64,000 nucleotides of DNA from Maribacter algarum (ex Zhang et al. 2020) (GCF_005885635.1 NZ_VATY01000001.1:1736001-1800000); one strand, 5' to 3'; shown: positions 30,310-39,254, counted from the stretch's first letter. Made by a program: numbers and translations. Notes: generated by a model from the sequence alone, not told the origin.

Positions 30310-30927
30310 ATGCAGCAAATTTTCATAACCGGAATATCTACAGAAGTTGGAAAGACAATTGCTTCGGCAATTATAACGGAATCGCTTGAAGCCGATTACT
30401 GGAAACCAATTCAAGCAGGTGATTTAGACAATTCGGACAGCCATAAAGTGGCTGATTTAATTACCAATTCAAAGAGCAAAATCCACCAGAGCAGTTACGA
30501 ACTTCAAACTCCTATGAGTCCTCATGCAGCAGCGGATATTGATGGTATTCGTATAGATACTCAAAAAATAGTTGCTCCCTTAACCGAAAATCATTTGGTT
30601 ATTGAAGGAGCAGGAGGCTTGCTGGTTCCCCTGAATGAAGATGATACTATTCTAGATATTATAATGCCTAATTATAAAGTAATCGTCGTTTCAAGACACT
30701 ATTTAGGGAGTATAAATCATACCTTATTAACCGTAAATTGGTTGAAACAAAAAGGCTATGATGTGTCTCTATTATTTAGTGGAGATGAACATCCGACTAC
30801 CGAACAAATCATACTTCATAAAACAGGAGTTCCTTTAATAGGAAGAATTGACGAAGAGGCAATTTTTAATAAGGTCGTGATTCAAAAATATGCGGAGAAG
30901 TTTCGAGGTAGCTTACTATCACTCTAA
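30310..30927 (+). CDS. bioD: ATP-dependent dethiobiotin synthetase
   Basis: 205 residues. The P-loop is GISTEVGKT (residues 8-16; the usual form is GTDTEVGKT), followed by YWKPIQAG and EGAGGLLVPLNE. It carboxylates and closes 7,8-diaminononanoate to dethiobiotin with ATP. Third gene of the bioF-DUF2007-bioD run. Its 3' end overlaps the 3' end of the minus-strand glycosyltransferase gene by 9 nt. Confidence 0.95.
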   Translation: MQQIFITGISTEVGKTIASAIITESLEADYWKPIQAGDLDNSDSHKVADLITNSKSKIHQSSYELQTPMSPHAAADIDGIRIDTQKIVAPLTENHLVIEGAGGLLVPLNEDDTILDIIMPNYKVIVVSRHYLGSINHTLLTVNWLKQKGYDVSLLFSGDEHPTTEQIILHKTGVPLIGRIDEEAIFNKVVIQKYAEKFRGSLLSL

Positions 30928-32406
30928 ACGCCTATATATTTCTGCTTCATCGACTGTTGTCAAGAGCTGATAGTGCTTTTCGATAAAGGTATCGATATAG
31001 GCATTGGGTTCAGTCTGTTTTGCATCAAAAACCAGCCTGTCTTTTCGTCTAACTAGGGTATTTGGTTTCAAGTCTTCCATGATAAATCGAAGTTCTTCCA
31101 TCGGAGTCTTTCGTGGATTGTCGTAGGCGGCAAACATCTCTGGTTTGCATATATTGCTTGGGTGGGTAGCAGCTTTCGTTGGTGGTTTTTCATTCAATAC
31201 CCAATACCCGATATGATATTCAAGAAATAGGATGTTGTGTGTGTCAATTTTGTTTTTTAGAAGATATTGGGGAACGGTAATTCCTTCCCCATTAGGAAAG
31301 CTTCCTCTTTCGATTTTATGTTTTACAATTCGATAATATTCCAAATAGCTTTCCGCGGGAATTATTAGTAATAACAATAGAAAACCTTTGGATATTTTAA
31401 GTTTCGAAGTAGCAAAAAGCCTGCTAAAGACAATCCCTACTAAAACAACCAGAATAGGATAAAGTTGAATCAAATAATGGCTATTGATTCTTCCTCCTTT
31501 GTAGAAAGCGTACAATATCCCTAGAATGGCAATCAATAGTAATCGCACAGATGAATTTTTAAAATCCAGATAGTTTTTCTTCCATGCGAAAAAGAAGAAA
31601 GCACCAATTAAAATAAAGGTTGGCATTAAATTCAAGATAGAATTCTGACTTGCGCCGGCATAATCTAACGGTGCAATGACCACCGATTTCCACCAGAGCT
31701 CCTGAATTCCAGAAAGGTAATACGGTAACCAGGTAAGCAGTACAATACCAATAATCCCTAATCCATAGGCTGTAGCGCCAACGATTCCATTTTTATATTT
31801 CTTCTCTCTAATAAAAAAGTAGATTAAATAAATTCCAACGAATAGAAGGGTGTAGGCCATATTCAACTTGACCATTATCGAAATACCCATTAATACTCCA
31901 GCTAGCCCTAACCAATGCCACTCCTTTTTCGTCATCATTATATAAATAGCAGGTACCAAAAACACCATACAAATATGCTCTGACATTACACCCTGTATAC
32001 TGCCGAACATACTTTGAAATGCGACACAAATTATCCCAACCCAGAAAGCTGTTTTTTTTGCAGCTAGATTTTCTGTTATTCGATATGAAAAAAAAGCGGT
32101 CAATGCTACGATGACAACGCCTGCTAAACGAATGGCTATAAAGCTCTTTCCAAATAGGTAGATAATAACCGCAAAGAAGAGAAAGGCAATAGGTGGTTTT
32201 AAATCCCATAACTCTGTGTAAGGTAGGTTTCCATCAACCCAAGATTGCGCCATTAAAATAAATGTACTTTCATCGCGGTCGATATAGTCTCTAAAGAAAA
32301 AAGGAAGGCGGACAAAGAGAGATATTGCGAATAAAATGCCGAAAACTGTTCTAAGTTTTAGGTCATTGTATTTGGGAATAAGTTTGTCTAAAAGCCGATT
32401 GAGCAT
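30919..32406 (-). CDS. GT39/ArnT-like membrane glycosyltransferase
   Basis: I place the start at the ATG 32404-32406 (MLNRLLDKLIPKYNDL), giving 495 residues; a longer frame opening at 32601 would run through bioA and has no homologous character. About ten hydrophobic helices follow. The first periplasmic loop has RDYIDRDESTF, the acidic pair used by GT-C enzymes, and YTELWDLKPPIAF, both typical of the dolichyl-phosphate-mannose/ArnT (PMT_2) family. It should transfer a lipid-linked sugar at the periplasmic face; acceptor unknown. It sits inside the biotin locus in the opposite orientation. Confidence 0.83.
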   Translation of the reverse strand: MLNRLLDKLIPKYNDLKLRTVFGILFAISLFVRLPFFFRDYIDRDESTFILMAQSWVDGNLPYTELWDLKPPIAFLFFAVIIYLFGKSFIAIRLAGVVIVALTAFFSYRITENLAAKKTAFWVGIICVAFQSMFGSIQGVMSEHICMVFLVPAIYIMMTKKEWHWLGLAGVLMGISIMVKLNMAYTLLFVGIYLIYFFIREKKYKNGIVGATAYGLGIIGIVLLTWLPYYLSGIQELWWKSVVIAPLDYAGASQNSILNLMPTFILIGAFFFFAWKKNYLDFKNSSVRLLLIAILGILYAFYKGGRINSHYLIQLYPILVVLVGIVFSRLFATSKLKISKGFLLLLLIIPAESYLEYYRIVKHKIERGSFPNGEGITVPQYLLKNKIDTHNILFLEYHIGYWVLNEKPPTKAATHPSNICKPEMFAAYDNPRKTPMEELRFIMEDLKPNTLVRRKDRLVFDAKQTEPNAYIDTFIEKHYQLLTTVDEAEIYRRLE

Positions 32407-32409
32407 ACT

Positions 32410-32437
32410 TTGATTTAGGATGAATTCCTCATCTTTG
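32410..32437 (+). promoter_or_regulatory. bioA: Possible promoter of bioA
   Basis: TTG (32410-32412), 17 nt, then CATCTTTG (32430-32437), one mismatch from TAnnTTTG. If used, transcription would begin near 32444, downstream of the ATG at 32420, and translation would have to begin later, for example at the in-frame TTG 32477. Confidence 0.4.
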
Positions 32438-33745
32438 CAAGATAAAGAAATCCGTTGTTCAATTAATTCTTCTGCCTTGAAAAATCTTTCTGAAAGAGAT
32501 AAAAAGCACTTGTGGCATCCGCTGACACAGCACAAATTGAATCCTGAAATGTTGCCTATTGTAAAGGCCAAAGGAGCTGTTTTATATGATGAAGATGGCA
32601 ATCAGTATATAGATGGAATCGCATCATGGTACACCGCCATGTATGGGCATTGCAATCCTGTTATTTCGGATGCTATAACAAAACAAATGAAAGAGCTGGA
32701 CTTTGTGATGTTCAGTGGTTTTACCCATCGCCCGGCCATAGAACTTTCCGAACAATTAATTGCCATTTTACCAGATAATCAAGAAAAGATTTTCTTTAAT
32801 GATAACGGGTCTACAGCCATTGAGGCTGGTATTAAAATGGCATTGCAGTACTATTATAATCAAGGTGATAAAAGAGATACCTTGATTGCTTTTGAAGATG
32901 GATTTCATGGCGATACTTTTGGTGCTATGAGCGCTTCGGGACTTTCATCTTACAATGGACCATTTGAAGATTTTCTTTTGAAGGTGGAGCGTATTCCTGT
33001 TCCAAAAGACGATACCATTGATGAGGTGATTCAGCAATTGGAATCCATCCTAAAGAATAATTCATGCGCAGCCTTTGTTTTTGAACCTCTAGTACAAGGT
33101 GCTGCCGGTATGAAATTTCACTCAGCAAATGGACTCGATAGGCTGATAGAGAAGTGCAGGCAATACGATGTATTGACCATTGCTGATGAAATCATGACCA
33201 GCTTCGGGAAAACAGGAAAAGACTTTGCTTGCGATTATTTGGAGAACAAACCAGATATTATATGCCTCAGTAAGGCCTTAACTGCGGGAATGTTTCCATT
33301 GAGTATTACCAGTTGTTCCTTAGAAGTGTATAATGCTTTTTTAAGTGATGAGGTTTCAAAAGGTTTTTTTCATGCACATACGTTTAGTGCACATCCCATA
33401 GGTTGTGCGGCCGCTTTAGCGGGAATAGCACTTCTGAATTCCCCTGAAATTCTAGAACGACGCAATTATATTGAAAAGGCGCATCAAGACTTTGCTGCAG
33501 AAATCAAAAATCATAATTCGGTTCAAGAAGTCCGTTGTATGGGAGTAATTCTAGCCGTTGATTTAAAAGTGCAAACCGATAGATATGGTGCTCTAAGAGA
33601 TAAATTGTACAAGTATTTTATGGAGCAAGGTGTAAATCTTCGTCCGCTTGGAAACACTGTGTATACTTTGCCACCTTATGTGATAACGGATGAGCAGTTA
33701 GAAAAGGTCTACAATTCGATAAAAAGTATATTAGAAATTATTTAG
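32420..33745 (+). CDS. bioA: Adenosylmethionine--8-amino-7-oxononanoate aminotransferase
   Basis: 441 residues from the ATG at 32420. The BioA-type DKKHLWHPLTQHK, GIASWYTAMYGH, DGFHGDTFG, ADEIMTSFGKTG and the PLP lysine in CLSKALTAG are present. It converts KAPA to 7,8-diaminononanoate using S-adenosylmethionine as amino donor. The first about 19 residues are not conserved in character, and the ATG is only 13 nt from the start codon of the divergent glycosyltransferase gene. The in-frame TTG at 32477 (LKNLSERDKKHLWHP) gives a more family-like N-terminus and agrees with the promoter above, so the true start may be there. Confidence 0.95.
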   Translation: MNSSSLQDKEIRCSINSSALKNLSERDKKHLWHPLTQHKLNPEMLPIVKAKGAVLYDEDGNQYIDGIASWYTAMYGHCNPVISDAITKQMKELDFVMFSGFTHRPAIELSEQLIAILPDNQEKIFFNDNGSTAIEAGIKMALQYYYNQGDKRDTLIAFEDGFHGDTFGAMSASGLSSYNGPFEDFLLKVERIPVPKDDTIDEVIQQLESILKNNSCAAFVFEPLVQGAAGMKFHSANGLDRLIEKCRQYDVLTIADEIMTSFGKTGKDFACDYLENKPDIICLSKALTAGMFPLSITSCSLEVYNAFLSDEVSKGFFHAHTFSAHPIGCAAALAGIALLNSPEILERRNYIEKAHQDFAAEIKNHNSVQEVRCMGVILAVDLKVQTDRYGALRDKLYKYFMEQGVNLRPLGNTVYTLPPYVITDEQLEKVYNSIKSILEII

Positions 33746-33785
33746 GTACGCTTTTTGTTCTACAAAGTAAAAACCACCACTCGTT

Positions 33786-34937
33786 ATGGAAAAATTTTTA
33801 CTTGTATCACTTGCACTTTTATGTAGTCTTGGATGTAAACTTGATAACTCTAAAGAAGATTTACGGATTTTTTTAAAGGAGCACGAGCCCGAAACGCAGA
33901 TTTTCAAAATTAATTCAGATTCTACAGTTGAATTAACAGGAAAAAAGGGAACTGTTTTAAAAATTGACCCTGGTGTTCTACAACATCAAGATGGTAGTAT
34001 TCCAAAGGGAGAACTTGAAATACATTTATTAGAATTGACCTCCACAGAAGATTTATTAAGAGCAAACGCTCAAACTGTTTCTGATGAAAAATGGTTAATA
34101 TCCGGTGGTGCTTATAAAATTCAAATCTTTTCGGAAAATAAAGAATTGAAAATAGACGAAGGGGAAAGTATAGACGTGAGTTTTCCTAAGATCTCTTCTG
34201 AGGAAATGCAGCTATTTGAGGGAAATAGAGATGCTCAAGGAAATATGAATTGGGAAAAGTCAAAAGAAGTTTTGCAAAACCGAAAGTATCCTGTCTTGAT
34301 TCAAAAGGACACTAGTTTCATGAGGTATAATATTACTTTTGCGATTGATATGCCTGTGGATTCAGTTATTTTGAAAACATTGGATAAAAAATTTACTGTA
34401 GGTGATTTTAAACAGAAATACCAAGGGATTGATTCTTTAGCAATAGTATCTGATACTATTAAAGCATTTAAGTTTGATTATATTTTATTTGAAACGGGAA
34501 TAATTGATACCGCTTGGGTTAATAAACATCCAAAGTATCACCATATGTTAAGGTCAAAGGTTACAACCTTAGTTAATGATTTATATCAATCAATAAGTAT
34601 TAATAAATTGGGTTGGATTAATGTAGACCGTTTTTATCCAGAAATTACGGATAGAGTTACGTTTGAATTGGTGTCTGATACTGAGCTGGATTTCGCCCAA
34701 TTGTATGCTGCCAATAATGAAAATAATGCCTTACTTAATTTGTATTCAGATGAAAAAGGAAATATTTCTTTCGACGCCCCTCTAGGTAAGCGTTTTACTA
34801 TTATCGCATTTGGAATAAAAGGAGAACAAATTTACGGGTATAAGAAAAGTGTATTAATTGAAAAGGGCGTGAAGCATCAAATCAAATATAGAAAAGCGGA
34901 TAAGAATAAAATGGACGCTTATTTCAGGTTGGATTAA
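33786..34937 (+). CDS. Hypothetical lipoprotein
   Basis: 383 residues, with a clear lipobox (LLCSLGC, Cys17). The first domain (residues about 45-135: GTVLKIDPGVLQHQDGSIPKG, GGAYKIQIFSENKELKIDEG) looks like the ZU5-like beta domain found in many Bacteroidota exported proteins. The remainder is unassigned, with a possible carboxypeptidase-like beta segment at the end (ISFDAPLGKRFTIIAFG). It follows bioA by 40 nt on the same strand but has no evident role in biotin synthesis. Probably an outer-membrane or periplasmic lipoprotein of unknown function. Confidence 0.7.
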   Translation: MEKFLLVSLALLCSLGCKLDNSKEDLRIFLKEHEPETQIFKINSDSTVELTGKKGTVLKIDPGVLQHQDGSIPKGELEIHLLELTSTEDLLRANAQTVSDEKWLISGGAYKIQIFSENKELKIDEGESIDVSFPKISSEEMQLFEGNRDAQGNMNWEKSKEVLQNRKYPVLIQKDTSFMRYNITFAIDMPVDSVILKTLDKKFTVGDFKQKYQGIDSLAIVSDTIKAFKFDYILFETGIIDTAWVNKHPKYHHMLRSKVTTLVNDLYQSISINKLGWINVDRFYPEITDRVTFELVSDTELDFAQLYAANNENNALLNLYSDEKGNISFDAPLGKRFTIIAFGIKGEQIYGYKKSVLIEKGVKHQIKYRKADKNKMDAYFRLD

Positions 34938-35368
34938 AACTCTTCTGATTCCTCCTCCAACAAATCAATACTCTCGTCATCAGTAATCTTTACACGAATG
35001 ACATTATAGGTCCAATCGTCATCTTCGCCGGTAGCTTCAACGAACAAGGTACCTGAGCCATTTGGTCCTGAAATGGGAATTTTCATATCGGCTGATTTCT
35101 TACCATTGGTATAATTGTAACTCCCTTGAATCATGCCATCTTTTTCAATGGGAGAACCTAAAACACCAGTAATTTCTTCGTCTTGATTTATTTTCTCTAA
35201 AGCATATTCATAAGGTTGGGAACCCTCCAGGGCCGAAGTGACTCCCCAGAAAATTGAGCCGATAAATAGGACAAAAATTATGATTAGGCTCAGGCAGCCC
35301 GCTACCGGAACCACCCATTTCCAATTTCGTTTCCACCAACTGGGGTATTCTACCAATTCATTGTTCAT
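34934..35368 (-). CDS. Coa1/Tim21-like membrane protein
   Basis: I choose the ATG at 35366-35368 (MNNELVEYPSWWKRNWKW); the longer frame to 35494 runs into the ketoacyl synthase gene. 144 residues: a WWKRNWKWVVP entry, one transmembrane helix, then a small alpha/beta domain with GVLGSPIEKDGMIQGSYNY and ISGPNGSGTLFVEA. This matches the cytochrome-oxidase-assembly-factor-1 (Coa1) like family seen in bacteria. A paralogue is encoded at 62311. Function in bacteria is not established. The 3' end overlaps the lipoprotein gene by 4 nt. Confidence 0.72.
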   Translation of the reverse strand: MNNELVEYPSWWKRNWKWVVPVAGCLSLIIIFVLFIGSIFWGVTSALEGSQPYEYALEKINQDEEITGVLGSPIEKDGMIQGSYNYTNGKKSADMKIPISGPNGSGTLFVEATGEDDDWTYNVIRVKITDDESIDLLEEESEEF

Positions 35369-35383
35369 GCTTTCTTGATTTTC

Positions 35384-35417
35384 TTGTGTAAGATGAAGAT
35401 AAGAACTTTTACATTTG
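35384..35417 (+). promoter_or_regulatory. Probable promoter of the ketoacyl synthase gene
   Basis: TTG at 35384-35386, 23-nt spacer, then TACATTTG (35410-35417), an exact TAnnTTTG match. The expected leader before the GTG at 35436 is about 12 nt, which suits a Bacteroidota gene that does not use a Shine-Dalgarno. Confidence 0.5.
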
Positions 35418-35435
35418 TCAAATAATTCATTTTGA

Positions 35436-36626
35436 GTGACGCAACCGATTTCCATAACAGCTATTAGTTCTATTTCTGCTTTGGGCACTTCCAATGAAGA
35501 GGTATGGGCGAACTACAAGAAAGCAATACATCTTTTTGAGCGAAGAAAATTTGATGAAAATCAAGAGTGGGTTGCGCCTTTGAATACAAATGCTAAAAAA
35601 GAGATTGAACAACTTCGAAATTCTGATTCCAAATACAAGAAGCTTGATGATTCGGTATTGTTTGCTATCTATGTTTCCAGAAATGCAATCAAAAATGCTA
35701 ACTGGAAAAATGAAAACTTTGGAATAAATATTGGGTCTTCCCGTGGGGCAACGGCTCTTTTTGAGTCCTATCACTCAGAATATGTGAAAAACAAAAAGGC
35801 GGCCACTTTAACATCTCCAACTACAACCCTGGGAAATATTTCCTCTTGGGTAGCGCACGATTTAAATTCCCAGGGCCCTGAAATATCGCATTCCATTACC
35901 TGTTCTACAGCACTACATGCCATGATAAACGGAATAGCTTGGCTGCAATCAGGCATGGCAGAAACTTTCTTGGTCGGTGGAAGTGAAGCACCACTAACAC
36001 CATTTACGATTGCCCAAATGAGGGCATTGAAGATATATGCTTCACCTAAACTGTCACTTCGAGCGGAGTCGAGAAGCGATAGCCTTGAAAACTATCCCTG
36101 CCAAGCTCTAAACCTAGACAAAAAACAAAACACCATGGTTTTGGGAGAAGGTGCTGCGGTCGCCTGTCTTGAAAAAGGAAATCCTAAAAGTGCATTAGCG
36201 CAAATCATAGGGGTAGGATATGCAACGGAAATCTTAAAACACAACATTTCCATTTCTTCAGATGCGGAATGTTTTCAACGTTCCATGCAAATGGCTTTGG
36301 GTGAAGTGGATTCAGACGAAGTAGATACTATCGTTATGCATGCTCCCGGAACAATTAAAGGAGATTTATCAGAGTATAAGGCCATTCAGAAGGTTTTTGG
36401 AGATAATCATCCAGCATTAACATCAAATAAATGGCAAGTGGGTCACACTTTTGGTGCATCTGGTATGCTAAGTGTGGAATTGGCCATTCTCATGCTAAAG
36501 TACCAAGAATTTATTGGTGTGATCTATAATGAGCAGCCACCTGAATTAAATCGCATTCGAAAAGTTATGGTCAATGCCGTAGGTTTTGGAGGAAATGCTG
36601 TTAGTATACTACTTTCTAAAACCTAA
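35436..36626 (+). CDS. Beta-ketoacyl synthase linked to biotin genes
   Basis: 396 residues from a GTG start. Thiolase fold of the KAS I/II type with the Cys-His-His triad: Cys156 (SITCSTALHAM), His302 (MHAPGT) and His337 (WQVGHTFGASGM). The protein ends with the usual NAVGFGGNAVSILL. It lies between bioA and bioB, and the locus has no bioC, bioH or other pimeloyl-making gene, so it may extend the acyl chain that becomes pimeloyl-ACP; this is inference from context. Residues about 204-220 carry a repeat-derived insert (KLSLRAESRSDS). A general fatty-acid role remains possible. Confidence 0.88.
   Translation: MTQPISITAISSISALGTSNEEVWANYKKAIHLFERRKFDENQEWVAPLNTNAKKEIEQLRNSDSKYKKLDDSVLFAIYVSRNAIKNANWKNENFGINIGSSRGATALFESYHSEYVKNKKAATLTSPTTTLGNISSWVAHDLNSQGPEISHSITCSTALHAMINGIAWLQSGMAETFLVGGSEAPLTPFTIAQMRALKIYASPKLSLRAESRSDSLENYPCQALNLDKKQNTMVLGEGAAVACLEKGNPKSALAQIIGVGYATEILKHNISISSDAECFQRSMQMALGEVDSDEVDTIVMHAPGTIKGDLSEYKAIQKVFGDNHPALTSNKWQVGHTFGASGMLSVELAILMLKYQEFIGVIYNEQPPELNRIRKVMVNAVGFGGNAVSILLSKT
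36051..36082 (+). repeat. Short dispersed repeat inside the ketoacyl synthase gene
   Basis: CTGTCACTTCGAGCGGAGTC followed by GAGAAGCGATAG. In frame it encodes KLSLRAESRSDS. It pairs with the copy in bioF at 29223; both copies are in the same orientation and the same reading frame relative to the repeat (LS-V/L-RAESR). Confidence 0.72.
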
Positions 36627-36670
36627 GCATTTTTCCTTAGCAGCAGTTTAGAATTTGTACTTTTCTTTCA

Positions 36671-36701
36671 TTGGCTTTTGATTCCGAATAGCTTATTTTT
36701 G
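36671..36701 (+). promoter_or_regulatory. bioB: Promoter of bioB
   Basis: TTG at 36671-36673, a 20-nt spacer, then TATTTTTG (36694-36701): exact match to the Bacteroidota consensus. The ATG follows at 36721, giving a leader of about 13 nt. Confidence 0.62.
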
Positions 36702-36720
36702 ACCTAATATATTCGAGCAT

Positions 36721-37815
36721 ATGAGTGAAATGAGACACAATTGGACGAAACAGGAAATCCTAGATATTTATAACAAACCTTTAATGGAATTGCTTTACGA
36801 AGCAGCAACCATCCATAGGGAAAATCACGATCCAAATACGGTTCAAGTTTCTACACTTTTGTCTATCAAAACCGGAGGTTGCCCTGAAGATTGTGGGTAT
36901 TGTCCTCAAGCAGCTCGTTATCATACCGATATCGAAGGCAATGATTTGATGACCGTTTCACATGTGAAAGCCCAAGCGTTACGCGCTAAAGCTTCTGGAA
37001 GTTCTCGGGTTTGTATGGGTGCGGCCTGGCGTAATGTAAAAGACGGACCGGAGTTTGACCAAGTGCTAGAGATGGTACGAACCATCAACAAACTTGATAT
37101 GGAAGTTTGTTGTACATTGGGTATGATTACCGAAAACCAAGCGAACCGTCTGGCAGAAGCAGGTCTATATGCTTATAACCACAATCTAGATACATCTGAA
37201 GATTACTATAAAGATGTGATTTCCACACGTGCTTTTGAAGATCGTTTGGAAACTATTGACAATGTTCGAAAAAGTAATGTAACCGTTTGTAGTGGTGGAA
37301 TAATAGGCATGGGTGAGGAATTGGAAGATCGCGCCGGAATGTTAGTTGCACTTACTTCTTTGAACCCTCAGCCCGAATCAGTTCCGATTAATGCTTTGGT
37401 TGCCATTGAAGGTACACCTATGGAAGACATGGAGCCTATTGCCATTTGGGATATGATTCGCATGGTGGCAACCACACGTATTGTAATGCCTGAAACACAA
37501 GTCCGTCTTTCGGCCGGCCGTACTGAAATGAGTAGAGAAGGGCAAGCCATGTGCTTCTTTGCAGGCGCGAATTCCATTTTTGCCGGAGATAAATTATTGA
37601 CTACTCCAAATCCCGATGTGAATGAGGATATGGAAATGTTTAAACTCTTAGGTTTAAATCCTCAAAAACCTTTTACCAAGGTATCGCAGCCAAAAACGGT
37701 AGAAGCCGAAGACTCACAATTACAACCTTTAGGTGAAAAGCCAAAATGGACAAGACCAAATCATAAAATTGAACGAAACGAGGAGGCTAAAGAAAAATCA
37801 AAAGTCTTGAAATAG
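36721..37815 (+). CDS. bioB: Biotin synthase
   Basis: 364 residues. The radical-SAM cluster motif is Cys54, Cys58, Cys61 (CPEDCGYC); later CMGAAWR, YNHNLDTS, VCSGGIIGMGE and RLSAGR provide the residues around the 2Fe-2S cluster. It inserts sulfur into dethiobiotin. The C-terminal about 45 residues, rich in Lys and Glu, extend beyond the catalytic barrel. It has its own promoter and is the last enzyme of the pathway encoded here. Confidence 0.97.
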   Translation: MSEMRHNWTKQEILDIYNKPLMELLYEAATIHRENHDPNTVQVSTLLSIKTGGCPEDCGYCPQAARYHTDIEGNDLMTVSHVKAQALRAKASGSSRVCMGAAWRNVKDGPEFDQVLEMVRTINKLDMEVCCTLGMITENQANRLAEAGLYAYNHNLDTSEDYYKDVISTRAFEDRLETIDNVRKSNVTVCSGGIIGMGEELEDRAGMLVALTSLNPQPESVPINALVAIEGTPMEDMEPIAIWDMIRMVATTRIVMPETQVRLSAGRTEMSREGQAMCFFAGANSIFAGDKLLTTPNPDVNEDMEMFKLLGLNPQKPFTKVSQPKTVEAEDSQLQPLGEKPKWTRPNHKIERNEEAKEKSKVLK

Positions 37816-37863
37816 ACCTTTTACATTAGCTTTATTTTAAGAAAATAATCCATCAGGGATACT

Positions 37864-37871
37864 TAAATTTG
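37864..37871 (+). promoter_or_regulatory. -7 element upstream of the cupin-like gene
   Basis: TAAATTTG, exact TAnnTTTG match, 23 nt before the TTG start at 37895; no clear -33 element. Confidence 0.42.
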
Positions 37872-37894
37872 GTCTTTAAAATAACCCAATTCCA

Positions 37895-38752
37895 TTGCAA
37901 CTAGTTGATATTCCTAGGGTAAAAACCATTTCCAAAGAAGATTTCGTACGCTTTTATCTGAAGCCGCAAAAACCTGTTATTATAGAGGAATTTGATGGTG
38001 GTTGGGATGCCCATTCCAAATGGAATTTGGACTACATCAAGCAAGTAGCAGGGGATAAGCTGGTTCCCCTTTATGATGATAGACCCGTTCATCATGATGA
38101 TGGTTTTAACGAACCGCATGCTGAAATGAAGATGTCCGACTACATCGATTTGTTAAAGAGAGAGCCTACCAAATTCAGAATTTTTCTATGGAATGTTTTA
38201 AAGGAAGTTCCCGTTCTACAGAAAGACTTCTCGTATCCTGATTTTGGAATTCGACTTTTAAAAGGTGTACCAATGTTATTCTTTGGAGGGAAAGATTCCC
38301 ATACCTTCATGCACCACGATATTGATTTTGCGAATATTTTTCACTTTCACTTTGAAGGAGAAAAACTCTGTATTCTGTTTCCGCAATCTGAGAACAAATA
38401 TTTGTATCGCGTACCGCATTCGATTATTACGCATGAAAGTATTGACTTTTCGAATCCGGATTTTGAGAAGTGGCCGGCTTTGCGAAAAGCAAAAGGCTTC
38501 AAATCAATCTTAAAGCATGGTGAAGTACTCTATATGCCAGAAGGGTATTGGCATTATATGAAATATTTAACTCCAGGTTTTTCGATGAGTTTAAGGGCTT
38601 TGGCAAGGAATCCTTTGAACTTTTTAGAAGCTGCCTATAACATTTTCTTGATGCGACATTTCGATGTTTTAATGCGAAAATTACAAGGCCAAAAATGGAT
38701 AGAGCGAAAGAATAGAAGGGCCATAGAGCGAACGAATCGAGCCCTCACCTAA
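37895..38752 (+). CDS. Cupin-like (JmjC/FIH-type) protein
   Basis: 285 residues with a TTG start. VIIEEFDGGWDAHSKWNLDYI near the N-terminus and the iron site HHDIDFANIFHFHFEGEK (HxD) with a distal His in EVLYMPEGYWHYM match the cupin_8 / JmjC-like 2-oxoglutarate-dependent oxygenase family. It may hydroxylate a protein or small molecule; no target is indicated by context. The basic C-terminal tail (RKNRRAIERTNR) is unusual. It is not required for biotin synthesis as far as known. Confidence 0.82.
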   Translation: MQLVDIPRVKTISKEDFVRFYLKPQKPVIIEEFDGGWDAHSKWNLDYIKQVAGDKLVPLYDDRPVHHDDGFNEPHAEMKMSDYIDLLKREPTKFRIFLWNVLKEVPVLQKDFSYPDFGIRLLKGVPMLFFGGKDSHTFMHHDIDFANIFHFHFEGEKLCILFPQSENKYLYRVPHSIITHESIDFSNPDFEKWPALRKAKGFKSILKHGEVLYMPEGYWHYMKYLTPGFSMSLRALARNPLNFLEAAYNIFLMRHFDVLMRKLQGQKWIERKNRRAIERTNRALT

Positions 38753-38757
38753 GTTTT

Positions 38758-39237
38758 TCAGGGAATAAGTTCCTTTACCTTTTTGTACACCAAATGACTT
38801 TCCCAACCTCGATATAGTAAGTAATCGGCAAGTTTTTTTCTTCTTTTTTGCAGGTTAGTTTCTTTAATGGCTTCTAGGCGTTTTAAAGAAAGTGCATCCA
38901 AAGCGCTTAAGTATGCTCCATCTTCAATTTCCTTCAAAGCTGTTTTAATATTGTATTTTGAAATCCCCCGAAACTTCAATTCATTGACAATTCTATTTCT
39001 ACCCCACTTTTTAATATTGAATTTACCTCTGGCATAGCTTTGCGCAAAACGTTCTTCGTTAAGGTAATTCTCTTGAATTAAATGTGTAACGATTTCATCT
39101 ATGGCCTCAGGAATCATATTCATGCTCCTAAGTTTGTGCAACACGTCCTTGTGGCAACGCTCTTGATAGGTGCAATACCCTTCTAGCTTTCTTGTAGCTT
39201 CTTTTAGGGTGTAGGTTTCTGTGTTTTGAAATTGCAT
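38758..39237 (-). CDS. recX: Regulatory protein RecX
   Basis: 159 residues of three-helix repeats: YCTYQERCHKDVLHKL, EEIVxxL-type segment and ENYLNEERFAQSYARGKFNIKKWGRNRI, all RecX-typical. RecX restrains RecA filament growth. It is minus-strand and convergent with the cupin gene (5 nt between stops); recA is not in the window. Its 5' side faces the rng terminator. Confidence 0.9.
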   Translation of the reverse strand: MQFQNTETYTLKEATRKLEGYCTYQERCHKDVLHKLRSMNMIPEAIDEIVTHLIQENYLNEERFAQSYARGKFNIKKWGRNRIVNELKFRGISKYNIKTALKEIEDGAYLSALDALSLKRLEAIKETNLQKRRKKLADYLLYRGWESHLVYKKVKELIP

Positions 39238-39254
39238 TTCTCAAAAGTAAGGAA

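Noticed and set aside
32407-32601. N-terminal extension of the GT39-like gene to 32601
   Set aside because: Those 65 codons run antisense through the conserved start of bioA and are not membrane-like; the ATG at 32406 fits the family.
35369-35494. N-terminal extension of the Coa1-like gene into the ketoacyl synthase
   Set aside because: It would cover the synthase start and promoter; ATG 35368 begins the recognisable WWKRN segment.
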